DNA of 64,000 nt from Chelonobacter sp050613185 (GTDB lineage: Bacteria > Pseudomonadota > Gammaproteobacteria > Enterobacterales > Pasteurellaceae). The DNA lies in the NCBI RefSeq assembly GCF_050613185.1, contig NZ_CP192511.1, positions 744,001 to 808,000 of the forward strand, written 5' to 3'. A program made the translations under genes and the position numbers. This document shows positions 1 to 8,008 of the stretch, one piece after another (the stretch's first letter is position 1; every line of letters starts with the position of its first letter). The notes beneath the pieces are model-generated. The model was not told where the DNA came from and made no database searches. It saw only the letters and a program-made list of their open reading frames with translations.

Positions 1-1
1 C

Positions 2-283
2 GAGGAATTGCCGTATTCGGTTACGGTCGAAATCGAGCAATTTAAAACCAACGAGCGCGGCACATATGAGATCAACGGTTTGATTTTGGTCGAGCGCGAA
101 GGGCAGAAAAAAATGGTGATTGGCCATCAAGGGCAAAAAATCAAAACCATTGGCATTGAAGCACGCGCCGATATGGAGAAACTGTTTGAGAACAAAGTCC
201 ATTTAGAGCTGTGGGTGAAAGTGAAATCCGGCTGGGCAGACGACGAACGCGCACTGCGGAGCTTGGGTTATATGGACGAATAA
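2..283 (+). CDS. era: GTPase Era, C-terminal part (5' end outside window)
   Basis: Era is an essential GTPase that binds 16S rRNA near its 3' end and helps assemble the 30S subunit. Only the last 93 codons are present. The open frame runs in from the left edge with no stop, so no start can be chosen. The residues form the type II KH RNA-binding domain: the stretch MVIGHQGQKIKTIG carries the expected GxxG-type loop, and the tail KSGWADDERALRSLGY is characteristic of Era. The GTPase half lies upstream of the window. The gene is followed by a long non-coding repeat region, so it looks like the last gene of its operon. Confidence 0.95.
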   Translation, partial: EELPYSVTVEIEQFKTNERGTYEINGLILVEREGQKKMVIGHQGQKIKTIGIEARADMEKLFENKVHLELWVKVKSGWADDERALRSLGYMDE

Positions 284-297
284 TTGCTGTTTTTTAT

Positions 298-1044
298 AAC
301 CGCACTTTGGTTTTTTCTCATTCATCTTAAAGTCGCTATCGGGTTCGCCGATGGCGATTTTCTTTTTTTATCACTATCGCTATTTCGCCTCGCGGCGACC
401 GTACTTTTTTCTCATTTATCTAAAAGTTAGCTATCGGGTTTCGCCGATGGCGACTTACTTTTTTTGCTTGTACAAAAAAAGTAAGCAAAAAAATACACCC
501 CAATTGTAGTGCTAATCTTCGCCTTTGCTAATTTCTACGGTCAATTTGTAAACTTGCCTGCTACGCAGGCTTCGGACACGACAAATTGACCTTGAAATCT
601 TCACGCAAACGCTCAGGCACTCCAGATGGGGAATTGAAAACCAACCGCACCGCACTTTGATTTTTTTATTTATAATTAAGTCGTTATATCCTGGGCGCAT
701 TCAATGCGCTCCTACACTTCCCTTACAATACTTCTGTTGCAATTAAAATCTGGTGTTCTGCGTCGTGTTTTTGGGTTCCCTTGTGAACTGCCTGAGCATG
801 TGTGAAATTTGTAGGGAAATTTTTTTGTTTGAGCGAAGCGAGTTTGCCCGCGTAGCGGGCGCATTAAAAATTTTCCGTTAAGCAAGTTCACACTAAGCGA
901 AGAAAAGCAGTTCATTAGGGTGAGCGTAGCGTATAAAAGTATGGTCGCCGCGAGGCGAAAAAACGATAGTGATAAAAAAGTAAGTTTCCATCGGCGAAAC
1001 CCGATAGCGATTTTAAGATGAATGAGAAAAAACCAAAGTGCGGT
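298..1044. repeat. Non-coding repeat region with large inverted arms
   Basis: Nothing in positions 284-1089 looks like an intact gene. A left arm (about 298-412) and a right arm (about 933-1044) are imperfect reverse complements of over 100 bases. Each carries an uptake core at its outer edge (ACCGCACTTTGG on the left, CCAAAGTGCGGT on the right). Part of the left arm is repeated directly: CTCATTCATCTTAAAG near 318 and CTCATTTATCTAAAAG near 411, each followed by a GCTATCGGG...CGCCGATGGCGA block. The centre holds three hairpins: GGTCAATTTGT (539-549) with ACAAATTGACC (581-591) enclosing GCCTGC-TAC-GCAGGC (556-570); GGGCGCATT-C-AATGCGCTC (693-711); and GCCCGC-GTA-GCGGGC (846-860). It looks like a decayed, repeatedly rearranged intergenic repeat. 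Confidence 0.75.
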
Positions 1045-1089
1045 ATGCTTCTCCGCTAAAATCCTGTAAAATGCTTGCCCTTTAACCAC

Positions 1090-1125
1090 CGTGGTTCGTA
1101 ACCCTCCCACGCAAAAAAACTAGGA
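1090..1125 (+). promoter_or_regulatory. preQ1-I riboswitch controlling queC
   Basis: The leader of queC has the form of the small preQ1 class I aptamer. P1 pairs CGTGG (1090-1094) with CCACG (1107-1111). The loop TTCGTAACCCTC lies between them, and the A-rich tail CAAAAAAACTAGGA (1112-1125) would fold back to make the pseudoknot. The tail includes TAGGA (1121-1125), which is also the Shine-Dalgarno sequence of queC, 7 bases before its ATG at 1133. Ligand binding should therefore hide the ribosome site and turn off translation of the queuosine genes. The match rests on recognised consensus and placement; no folding was computed. Confidence 0.85.
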
Positions 1126-1132
1126 CAATGCG

Positions 1133-1792
1133 ATGCAACAAAAAGCACTGGTGATCTTCTCCGGCGGACAAGATTCCACCACCTGCCTGCTACAGGCAAT
1201 TCAACACTACGGCAAAGAAAACGTCGAAGCCGTGACCTTTCAATACGGGCAACGCCATGCGATTGAACTGGAAAAAGCGCAATGGATCGCACAGGATCTG
1301 GGCGTGAAACAAACCCTGATCGACACCAGCGTAATCAAAGCCATCACCACCAATGCGCTGATGGATCAAAGTGCGGTCATCGAAGAGAACGACGATATGC
1401 CGAATACCTTTGTCGATGGACGCAACGCCCTGTTTTTACTCTATGCCGCGATTTACGCCAAAGGACAGGGCATTCGCAATATCATCACCGGCGTATGCGA
1501 AACCGATTTCAGCGGCTACCCCGACTGCCGTGATGTGTTCGTCAAATCGATGAACGTCACCCTTAATCTGGCAATGGATTACAACTTCAATATCCAAACA
1601 CCATTGATGTATTTAGACAAAAAACAGACTTGGGCATTAGCCGATCAGCTCGGCGGTTTGGACTATATCCGCCGACACACCCACACCTGCTATCTCGGCA
1701 TCGAAGGCGGTTGCCACGAGTGCCCGAGCTGCAAATTGCGCGAAAAAGGGTTGAATGAATACCTGGCGGAAAAAGAGGCAAACCATGTTTAA
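1133..1792 (+). CDS. queC: 7-cyano-7-deazaguanine synthase QueC
   Basis: QueC converts 7-carboxy-7-deazaguanine and ammonia to preQ0 using ATP, a step in making the tRNA base queuosine. The 219-residue protein has the PP-loop ATP-binding motif FSGGQDSTT at residues 9-17. Four C-terminal cysteines (C186, C194, C197, C200 in CYLGIEGGCHECPSC) form the zinc site expected in QueC. It is first in a tight queC-queD-queE cluster; its stop overlaps the queD start by 8 bases. The ATG at 1133 is set by TAGGA seven bases upstream, inside the preQ1 riboswitch. Length is normal for the family. Confidence 0.97.
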   Translation: MQQKALVIFSGGQDSTTCLLQAIQHYGKENVEAVTFQYGQRHAIELEKAQWIAQDLGVKQTLIDTSVIKAITTNALMDQSAVIEENDDMPNTFVDGRNALFLLYAAIYAKGQGIRNIITGVCETDFSGYPDCRDVFVKSMNVTLNLAMDYNFNIQTPLMYLDKKQTWALADQLGGLDYIRRHTHTCYLGIEGGCHECPSCKLREKGLNEYLAEKEANHV

Positions 1793-2210
1793 AATCAGCA
1801 AAGAATTCAGTTTCGATATGGCGCACATGCTCGACGGACACGACGGCAAATGCAAAAACCTGCACGGACACACCTATAAGCTGCAAGTGGAACTGTGCGC
1901 GCCGCTGCTGACCGATGAAGCAAAGTGCGGTATGGTGATGGATTACAGTGATCTGAAAAACGTAGTGGACGAATTAATCCTCAAACCGATGGATCATGCG
2001 TTTATCTTTGATGAAAATAGCGCGAAAGAGTGCAAGGTGGCGGCGTTGTTGCAAGAATTGGATTCGAAAGTGTTCGCCCTGCCCTACCGCACCACCGCCG
2101 AGCAGATGTCACAGTTTATCTTTCAACGCCTGCAACACGCCGGTTTGCCGATTTCCGCCGTCCGCCTATGGGAAACACCGACCTCATTTTGTGAATATAC
2201 GGACGTTTGA
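1785..2210 (+). CDS. queD: 6-carboxytetrahydropterin synthase QueD
   Basis: QueD converts 7,8-dihydroneopterin triphosphate to 6-carboxy-5,6,7,8-tetrahydropterin, the first committed step toward preQ0. The 141-residue protein has the zinc ligands H14, H27 and H29 (CKNLHGHTY) and the catalytic C23 typical of the PTPS/QueD family. A longer frame from 1755 exists, but the ATG at 1785 starts the family-typical MFKISKEFSF and has AAAGAGG (1771-1777) before it, so it is preferred. The gene overlaps queC by 8 bases, and its TGA overlaps the queE ATG, which points to translational coupling. Confidence 0.96.
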   Translation: MFKISKEFSFDMAHMLDGHDGKCKNLHGHTYKLQVELCAPLLTDEAKCGMVMDYSDLKNVVDELILKPMDHAFIFDENSAKECKVAALLQELDSKVFALPYRTTAEQMSQFIFQRLQHAGLPISAVRLWETPTSFCEYTDV

Positions 2211-2842
2211 TGAAGCGCGAAATCCACTACAACATTGTCGAAATCTTCGAAAGCCTGCAAGGGGAAGGGTTCAACACCGGCATGCCAAGCATTTTTATCC
2301 GCTTCGGCAAATGCAACCTTGCCTGCCCGTGGTGCGACACCAACTACAGCCAGTTTGAACGCTGGAGCTTGGCGCAGATTTTGCAAAAAGTGCGGTCATA
2401 TTCGGCAACTAACATTATCATCACCGGTGGTGAACCGACCATTCAGCCGAAACTGAGCGTACTGCTCGATCAACTGAAAACCGACGGTTATTTTTTGGCA
2501 ATCGAAACTAACGGTTTAAAACCGATTCCGCCGCAAATCGACTACATCGCCACCAGCCCGAAACTGCTGTATCGGCACAAATACCAACAACGTTGCCTCT
2601 CCTCTGCCGATGAAGTGCGGATCGTTAATGACGGCGAAATCCTGCCGTTTTGCGAACAGATCGAACGACAAATTCAAGCAAGCCACTATTATCTCTCCCC
2701 TTGCGAACAACAAGGCGAAATGAACCTGCTGGATACGATTCGCAAACTGGGCGAACTCAATCAACGCCCTGAATCCCTGACAGGCAAACGCCCAAAGTGG
2801 CAGTTGAGTTTACAAACGCATAAGCTGGTAGGGATTGAATAA
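2210..2842 (+). CDS. queE: 7-carboxy-7-deazaguanine synthase QueE
   Basis: QueE is a radical SAM enzyme that contracts 6-carboxytetrahydropterin to 7-carboxy-7-deazaguanine, the step between QueD and QueC. The 210-residue protein has the cluster motif CNLACPWC (C35, C39, C42) after the conserved FESLQGEG. A TTG at 2207 would add one residue, but the ATG at 2210 overlaps the queD stop as ATGA and is the natural start. It is the last gene of the queuosine set. An AT-rich stretch follows with no clear terminator before the hip operator. Confidence 0.96.
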   Translation: MKREIHYNIVEIFESLQGEGFNTGMPSIFIRFGKCNLACPWCDTNYSQFERWSLAQILQKVRSYSATNIIITGGEPTIQPKLSVLLDQLKTDGYFLAIETNGLKPIPPQIDYIATSPKLLYRHKYQQRCLSSADEVRIVNDGEILPFCEQIERQIQASHYYLSPCEQQGEMNLLDTIRKLGELNQRPESLTGKRPKWQLSLQTHKLVGIE

Positions 2843-2905
2843 AACAATAAAAAAGTTGTTTTAAATTAAAATTACAACTTAAAAAATGTTTTATGCTATA
2901 GTACA

Positions 2906-2940
2906 AATTAGGTATCGCTTAGTAAAGCGAATACCTAATT
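2906..2940 (+). promoter_or_regulatory. Palindromic operator upstream of hipBA
   Basis: AATTAGGTATCGCTT (2906-2920) faces AAGCGAATACCTAATT (2925-2940), an inverted repeat of 15 bases per side with one bulged A and a short centre. It lies just downstream of a weak promoter-like TATAGT (2897-2902) and upstream of the antitoxin start at 2975. That is where HipB-type antitoxins usually repress their own operon. A smaller inverted repeat, AAGTTGT (2853-2859) with ACAACTT (2874-2880), lies just upstream. Its role as operator is inferred from symmetry and place. Confidence 0.6.
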
Positions 2941-2974
2941 GAGTATTAATCATTCACTATTTGGCATAAATAAT

Positions 2975-3304
2975 ATGCAAAGCATAAATCAACTAAGTGC
3001 GGTCTTAAAGCAGCGACGTGAACAGCTCGGGATCAATCAGAAAGATATGTTGTTTAAAATCGGCATGAGCCAGCAACAATATCAGCGGATTGAAGCCGGT
3101 CAGGATCTGCGCGCCTCAACACTGCTGCGCATTTTAGAAGGTTTCGACTTGCAGTTATTTATCGCAGAAAAAGAGAAAATCGGCTTACTTGCGCAGCTCG
3201 CTAAACTGGACAGCACGACATTGCAACAACTGATCGTTGAGCATACCCAAGCTGCCGAACCTAAATTAGCGGCTTTTTTAGCTGAATTGGGAGATGAAAC
3301 ATGA
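2975..3304 (+). CDS. hipB: HipB-like antitoxin / Xre-family repressor
   Basis: Small DNA-binding partner of the HipA kinase that neutralises it and represses the operon. The 109-residue protein has an Xre-type helix-turn-helix (LKQRREQLGINQKDMLFKIG ... MSQQQYQRIEAGQDLRAS), roughly residues 10-58, and a C-terminal tail rich in leucine and alanine. The frame is open from a TTG at 2939, but the ATG at 2975 gives a normal Xre N terminus and clears the operator; no strong ribosome site is visible. Its stop overlaps the hipA start as ATGA, so the pair is translated together. The symbol is by family and partner, not close identity to E. coli HipB. Confidence 0.85.
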   Translation: MQSINQLSAVLKQRREQLGINQKDMLFKIGMSQQQYQRIEAGQDLRASTLLRILEGFDLQLFIAEKEKIGLLAQLAKLDSTTLQQLIVEHTQAAEPKLAAFLAELGDET

Positions 3305-4560
3305 GCAAAGTACAAGCCCTCAACCTGCACTTGCATGGAACGCAAATCGGTGTTTTACTCAATTACGCTGGTAACCATAACCGCCTGATTTTTGCCCCTG
3401 AATATCAACTGTTACCAGCGGAAAAACAACCGCTGATCACACTTGCCCAACGGCTTCGTCCCGATTATTTTACCAGCAATGTGAGCCATCTCTACCACCA
3501 TCGAATGACGCCGTTATTGTCCAATCTGCTGCCCGAGGGTATTTTGCGTGACTGGATTGCGCAAAGTCTGAAAATTCCCCCTGAAAATGAATTTCCATTG
3601 CTTGCGCAATTAGGTGAAAACTTGCCCGGTGCGTTGGTGGCGACACCGCTAACCCACGAATTGCCGCAATGGGCGAAAATCGGCACACAACAACCTGAAC
3701 AAATTGAACTACAAACGCAGCACCAACAAAAATTTTCCCTTGCCGGTGTGCAGATGAAATTTTCCGGACACAAGCAGGACAAGCGTTTTTATCTAAATCA
3801 GTTGCATGGTGAAGATGATTGGATTATCAAAACCCCGTTTTCGCTACGTCGTACCGTGCCGCAAAATGAATACAGTATGATGAAATTGGCCGAATTGGCC
3901 GGGGTGGTGATTCCTGAAATTCAATTAATTGCACTCACGGATTTAGACGGCTTGCCCGAGATCGCGCTCGCACAAAATGAAGAGTATGCTTATGCAATCA
4001 AACGTTTTGACCGCACTTTACTGGCGCATAAGCCGCAACGTATCCACAGTGAAGACTTTGCGCAAATTTTCGAGCTGTATCCGCATAATAAATACAATAA
4101 AATCAATTATGAACAAATCGGTGCGGTGATTTATCGCTATGCGGAACAGGGTTTAGCCGAATTACAACAAATGGCACGCCGTCTATTAGTCAATATTTTG
4201 TTGGCGAATGGCGATGCGCATATCAAAAATTGGAGTTTGTTTTATCCCGAACGGCAAGTGCGGTTGGCACCGGCGTATGATATTGTCTGCACCCTGCCGT
4301 ATATTGCGCAAGAGGCACAGATTGCGTTGAATTTGGGGAAAGAAAAAAATTGGTATCAACTCAATTTTTCACATTTTGAACAGTGGACAAAGCGGATCGG
4401 CGCGCCGTGGCAAGCAATTCAAGTCCATTTACGCGATGTTTTGCAACTGGCACGGCAACAATGGCGCAATCAATTGGTTCATTTACCGATGGACGAGCAA
4501 CATAAGGTTGTTTTACAACGCCATTGGAAAAATCTACACCCTGATTTTCGGCTTGATTAA
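3301..4560 (+). CDS. hipA: HipA-like serine/threonine kinase toxin
   Basis: HipA kinases slow growth by phosphorylating a translation component (glutamyl-tRNA synthetase in E. coli) and are held by HipB. The 419-residue protein keeps the expected sites: FSLAGVQMK with S146 in the place of the E. coli autophosphorylated S150; NGDAHIKNW with catalytic D305; and APAYDIV with metal-binding D327. E. coli positions are S150, D309 and D332, so spacing agrees well. The gene looks intact and overlaps hipB by four bases. It lies in an ordinary housekeeping stretch, not beside phage genes. Whether it causes persistence here, and its target, are unknown. Confidence 0.9.
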   Translation: MSKVQALNLHLHGTQIGVLLNYAGNHNRLIFAPEYQLLPAEKQPLITLAQRLRPDYFTSNVSHLYHHRMTPLLSNLLPEGILRDWIAQSLKIPPENEFPLLAQLGENLPGALVATPLTHELPQWAKIGTQQPEQIELQTQHQQKFSLAGVQMKFSGHKQDKRFYLNQLHGEDDWIIKTPFSLRRTVPQNEYSMMKLAELAGVVIPEIQLIALTDLDGLPEIALAQNEEYAYAIKRFDRTLLAHKPQRIHSEDFAQIFELYPHNKYNKINYEQIGAVIYRYAEQGLAELQQMARRLLVNILLANGDAHIKNWSLFYPERQVRLAPAYDIVCTLPYIAQEAQIALNLGKEKNWYQLNFSHFEQWTKRIGAPWQAIQVHLRDVLQLARQQWRNQLVHLPMDEQHKVVLQRHWKNLHPDFRLD

Positions 4561-4578
4561 CAAGTTATAAGGATAACC

Positions 4579-5139
4579 ATGCTACTGATCATCAACAACC
4601 ACGATTCCTTCACCTACAATCTGGTCGATCTGCTGCGCAGGCTTGAGGTGGAAATGCAAGTGTGTGATACCGAAAACGTGGATTTAGACGCGGTGGCGCA
4701 ATTTAGCCATCTGTTGATTTCGCCCGGTCCGGATGTACCGTCGGCGTATCCGCAGTTGTTTGCGATGTTACAACGTTATCACCGGCAAAAATCCATTCTC
4801 GGCGTGTGTTTGGGGCACCAAACCTTATGCCAGTTTTTTGGCGGCGAGCTGTATAACCTGCCGCAGATCCGCCACGGACGAAGTGCGGTTTTGCGCCAAA
4901 CCGCGGATTCGTTACTGTTTAAAAATCTGCCGCAATCCTTTAAGATAGGACTGTATCACTCTTGGGCGGTGAAAAACGACAGCCTGCCGAGTTGCTTACA
5001 GGCAACGGCGGTCGACCAAGACGGCACGCTGATGGCAATGCAGCACCGCACTTTGCCGATTTACGGGGTGCAGTTTCATCCCGAATCGTTTATTAGCGAA
5101 TACGGCGAGCAGATTTTGCGTAATTGGCTGTCTGACTAA
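4579..5139 (+). CDS. pabA: Aminodeoxychorismate synthase glutaminase subunit (PabA/TrpG type)
   Basis: Class I glutamine amidotransferase that passes ammonia to PabB for 4-amino-4-deoxychorismate, the precursor of p-aminobenzoate and folate. The 186-residue protein has the nucleophile C77 in GVCLGHQ and the H167/E169 pair in FHPES. It opens with LLIINNHDSFTYNL, typical of PabA and TrpG. No pabB or trpE lies next to it, so PabA versus the anthranilate synthase subunit cannot be fully separated. A free-standing gene of this size is usually pabA. Spacing to yihY is 15 bases, suggesting a pabA-yihY-dtd transcript. Confidence 0.85.
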   Translation: MLLIINNHDSFTYNLVDLLRRLEVEMQVCDTENVDLDAVAQFSHLLISPGPDVPSAYPQLFAMLQRYHRQKSILGVCLGHQTLCQFFGGELYNLPQIRHGRSAVLRQTADSLLFKNLPQSFKIGLYHSWAVKNDSLPSCLQATAVDQDGTLMAMQHRTLPIYGVQFHPESFISEYGEQILRNWLSD

Positions 5140-5154
5140 GCAAAGGATAATCAA

Positions 5155-6126
5155 ATGGCACACTTTTTTTCCCAGACGTTGCTTTTTTTAAAACTGTTTT
5201 GGCACCGCTTTAATCAAAACAAACTGACGATGGCGGCGGGTTATCTGACCTATAGTACCATGTTGGCACTGGTGCCGTTGATGATCGTCGTTTTGGCGGT
5301 TTTTTCCGCTTTCCCGGTGTTTCAGGAAGTGAGCGGGCAAATTCAAAATTTGATTTTTGATAATTTCGCCCCGGAAACCGGCGGTATTTTACAACAGTAT
5401 CTGAATGAATTTGTCACCAATTCAACCAAAATGAGCGGCGTCGGGATTATCGGCTTGATTGTGGTTGCCTTGATGTTGATTTCTTCGATCGATCACACCC
5501 TAAATGATATTTGGCCGAACACCAATTCACGCACCTTGTTGTTTTCGTTTGCGATCTACTGGATGATTCTCACCCTGGGGCCGCTATTTCTTGCCGTCAG
5601 CCTGATCATCAGCTCTTATATTTTCTCAATCCAATTTTTCAGTCATGGCAGCGTGCTGCCGCTCGGGACGAAACTGCTTAGCCTAGTGCCGTTTGTGCTG
5701 ACTTGGCTGGCATTCACCCTGATTTATACCGTGGTGCCGAATACCAAAGTCAACCTGCGTTACGCCATGATTGGCGCATTGGTCGCGGCGGTCTTTTTTA
5801 CCCTCGGCAGACGCGCTTTCACTTGGTATATGACCATGTTCCCTTCTTACCAATTGATTTACGGCGCTTTGGCAACCCTGCCGATTTTGTTGTTGTGGAT
5901 TCAGCTCAGTTGGACCTTTGTCCTGCTCGGCGCCCAACTTACTGCGGTGTTGGAAGATTTCCATTTGGTGAAAAAAGGCGATTTGGATCTACACAAAGAG
6001 TACCAGCAGAAACAACAAAAATTTCATGGCGACTTGCAACGTCTGGTCAAAAGAATAGAACTGGGTAAAGCGCAAAGCACTGCGGTGGCAAAAACCGCTG
6101 CGCCCCAAGCGGGAAATGAAAAATGA
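5155..6126 (+). CDS. yihY: YihY/BrkB family inner-membrane protein
   Basis: Member of the YihY/BrkB family, once misnamed RNase BN; its molecular function is not established. The 323-residue protein has about six hydrophobic spans between residues 30 and 265, starting with the family signature AAGYLTYSTMLALVPLMIV. A charged tail follows, rich in K, Q and A after about residue 275, facing the cytoplasm by prediction. It starts 15 bases after pabA behind AAAGGA, and its stop overlaps the dtd start as ATGA. The yihY-dtd order is also known from other gammaproteobacteria. Confidence 0.92.
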   Translation: MAHFFSQTLLFLKLFWHRFNQNKLTMAAGYLTYSTMLALVPLMIVVLAVFSAFPVFQEVSGQIQNLIFDNFAPETGGILQQYLNEFVTNSTKMSGVGIIGLIVVALMLISSIDHTLNDIWPNTNSRTLLFSFAIYWMILTLGPLFLAVSLIISSYIFSIQFFSHGSVLPLGTKLLSLVPFVLTWLAFTLIYTVVPNTKVNLRYAMIGALVAAVFFTLGRRAFTWYMTMFPSYQLIYGALATLPILLLWIQLSWTFVLLGAQLTAVLEDFHLVKKGDLDLHKEYQQKQQKFHGDLQRLVKRIELGKAQSTAVAKTAAPQAGNEK

Positions 6127-6557
6127 TTGCGTTAATTCAACGTGTTACCCGTGCCGCCGTCACCGTCGAAAATCAAACTGTCGGTGAAATCGGGCATGGC
6201 TTATTGGTGCTGCTCGGGGTCGAAAAAGAAGACGATCAGGCAAAAGCGGATAAGTTACTGGAGAAAGTCCTAGCCTATCGCGTCTTTGCCGATGACAACG
6301 GCAAAATGAATTTAAACGTCAAACAAGTGAACGGCAGCGTGTTAGTGGTGTCTCAGTTTACATTGGCGGCCGACACCCACAAAGGCCTGCGCCCGAGCTT
6401 TTCCAACGGCGCTGCGCCGCAATCGGCGGAACAGCTCTACGCTTATTTCAGCGAGCAATGTCGCGCCCAGATCCGCACTGCAACCGGCATTTTCGCCGCC
6501 GATATGCAGGTCAGTTTAACCAATGACGGGCCGGTAACTTTTTGGTTACAGGTCTAA
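6123..6557 (+). CDS. dtd: D-aminoacyl-tRNA deacylase
   Basis: Removes D-amino acids, and glycine wrongly attached to tRNA-Ala, from tRNA, keeping protein synthesis chiral. The 144-residue protein has both family motifs: SQFTLAAD at about residues 77-84 and NDGPVTF near residue 137, which carries the cross-subunit Gly-cisPro. Its length matches bacterial DTD (about 145). It overlaps yihY by four bases. A new ribosome site (TAAGGA) for the next gene follows the stop closely. Confidence 0.97.
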   Translation: MIALIQRVTRAAVTVENQTVGEIGHGLLVLLGVEKEDDQAKADKLLEKVLAYRVFADDNGKMNLNVKQVNGSVLVVSQFTLAADTHKGLRPSFSNGAAPQSAEQLYAYFSEQCRAQIRTATGIFAADMQVSLTNDGPVTFWLQV

Positions 6558-6573
6558 ATAAGGAACGCAAAAG

Positions 6574-7290
6574 ATGAAAAAACAGCTGAAAACCCTACTT
6601 GGCAGCGGTATGTTCTTATTGGCAACCGCACTTCCGACACAGGCTGCCGCTGACAAAGACCACGAACCGCAACGGGTGAATTTCAATGTCGAAGTGTTGC
6701 GCCAAGTCGAACGCGACACGATGCAGGTGGTGCTGTATGCGCAGGAGTCGGGCAAAACCTTAAAAGCGATCAGCGAAACCGTCACACAAAAGCTGAATCT
6801 GGCAGTAGAAGAAGCCAAAAAACGCAATATTCAAACCGGCATGACTAACCGCCGCACCTATATCAATTACGATAAACAGGGCAAACCGAGCGGCTGGACG
6901 GATTACGCGGAAATCACCTTGGAAAGCCAAGATTTTACCGCACTTTCCGAATTAATCGCCGCCACCGGCGAACAGCTGGCGGTGCAAAACACCAATTTCA
7001 CCGTCTCCCAAACACGGAAACTGGCATTAGAGCAAGCGCTAACCGAAGAAGTGTTACAAGCGTTTAAACAAAAAGCCGAGTTGATCAGTAAAAATTTGTC
7101 TGCCAAAAGTTATCGTGTGGCTAATTTAGACATTAGCAGTGTGAATGAATCCGGTAACGACCAGCAAACAATCTATTATGAACGCAAAGCCGTCTTTGCC
7201 AGCAGCGAAGCCGAACCCATGCAGGTGCAAAGCGGCGTGGCGGACTTGAAAATTCAGCTGAACGCCTCTATTGATCTGATAAATGAATAA
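6574..7290 (+). CDS. Periplasmic SIMPL-domain (DUF541) protein
   Basis: A 238-residue exported protein of the SIMPL/DUF541 family (YggE-like). Residues 1-25 form a signal peptide (KKQ start, hydrophobic core, TQA-AA cleavage site). The mature part has the usual pattern: an N-terminal strand VNFNVEVLRQVERDTMQVVLYAQE, a helix with ETVTQKLNLAVEEAKK, and a second repeat ending in LKIQLNASIDL. E. coli YggE is linked to oxidative stress and outer-membrane homologues form oligomers, but no precise activity is known. It lies 16 bases after dtd. The slyD promoter follows, so this is probably the last gene of the transcript. Confidence 0.8.
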   Translation: MKKQLKTLLGSGMFLLATALPTQAAADKDHEPQRVNFNVEVLRQVERDTMQVVLYAQESGKTLKAISETVTQKLNLAVEEAKKRNIQTGMTNRRTYINYDKQGKPSGWTDYAEITLESQDFTALSELIAATGEQLAVQNTNFTVSQTRKLALEQALTEEVLQAFKQKAELISKNLSAKSYRVANLDISSVNESGNDQQTIYYERKAVFASSEAEPMQVQSGVADLKIQLNASIDLINE

Positions 7291-7296
7291 CGTCCA

Positions 7297-7325
7297 TTAA
7301 CTTATCGGCAGGGTTAGCGTATAAT
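7297..7325 (+). promoter_or_regulatory. Promoter of slyD
   Basis: A -35-like TTAACT (7297-7302) and a perfect -10 TATAAT (7320-7325) are separated by 17 bases, 45 bases before the slyD start. The sequence fits a standard sigma-70 promoter giving slyD its own transcript. Confidence 0.75.
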
Positions 7326-7370
7326 CCTGCTTTCTATCTCTTTTATCCATTAATTAAGGCGGAGTAGCCG

Positions 7371-7985
7371 ATGAAAATTGCAAAAAATGTTGTAGTCAGT
7401 ATCGCATATCAAGTTCGTACTGAAGATGGGGTGTTAGTCGATGAAGCGCCGGCAAATCAACCGTTAGAGTATCTGCAAGGACACAATAACTTAGTGATCG
7501 GCTTGGAAAACGCCCTTGAAGGCCGTGAAGTCGGTGAAAAACTGGAAGTACGGGTGAAACCGGAAGAAGGTTACGGCGCATACAACGATAATATGGTGCA
7601 ACGCGTACCGAAAGATGTGTTTGTCGGCGTTGACGATTTGGAAGTCGGCATGCGTTTTATCGCTGATACCGACATCGGTCCGTTGCCGGTGGTGATTACC
7701 GAAGTGGGCGACGATTATGTCGTGGTTGACGGCAACCATATGTTAGCCGGTCAGGAATTACTGTTTAACGTGGAAATCGTTGCCGCCCGCGAAGCGACCT
7801 TGGAAGAGATCGCCCACGGTCATATCCACGCCGAAGGCGGCGGTTGCTGCGGCGGACACGACAGTGACGAAGAAGGTCACGGCTGCGGTTGCGGACACAA
7901 CCATGATCACCACGGACATGAGCACGATCATCACGGACACCACCACGGCCACGAAGGCTGCTGCGGCGGTAAACATAAGCACTAA
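7371..7985 (+). CDS. slyD: FKBP-type peptidyl-prolyl isomerase SlyD
   Basis: Cytoplasmic prolyl isomerase, chaperone and nickel-storage protein that supplies nickel to hydrogenase and urease maturation in other bacteria. The 204-residue protein has the FKBP domain (residues 1-70 and 125-150, with YLQGHNNLVIGLENALEG) and the inserted chaperone flap at about 71-125 (VPKDVFVGVDDLEVGMRF). The tail from about residue 155 is very rich in His and Cys (GGGCCGG, GCGCGHNHDHHGHEHDHH, EGCCGGKHKH), the metal-binding region. Start is the ATG after GGCGGAG. A terminator follows the stop. Confidence 0.96.
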   Translation: MKIAKNVVVSIAYQVRTEDGVLVDEAPANQPLEYLQGHNNLVIGLENALEGREVGEKLEVRVKPEEGYGAYNDNMVQRVPKDVFVGVDDLEVGMRFIADTDIGPLPVVITEVGDDYVVVDGNHMLAGQELLFNVEIVAAREATLEEIAHGHIHAEGGGCCGGHDSDEEGHGCGCGHNHDHHGHEHDHHGHHHGHEGCCGGKHKH

Positions 7986-8008
7986 TTCGATTAGTGTCAC
8001 AAACAAAC

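Noticed and set aside
712..1110. A 132-codon minus-strand frame and other small frames in the repeat region after era
   Set aside because: They lie across inverted arms and hairpins, have no ribosome sites and read as low-grade translations of repeats; treated as non-coding.
2906..2940. Rho-independent terminator of queE
   Set aside because: The palindrome is not followed by a T tract and lies next to the hip promoter and antitoxin start, so an operator is more likely.
3301..4560. hipBA as a marker of a prophage or island
   Set aside because: No integrase, attachment site or phage gene is near; uptake cores occur in the pair and its flanks as in the rest of the chromosome.
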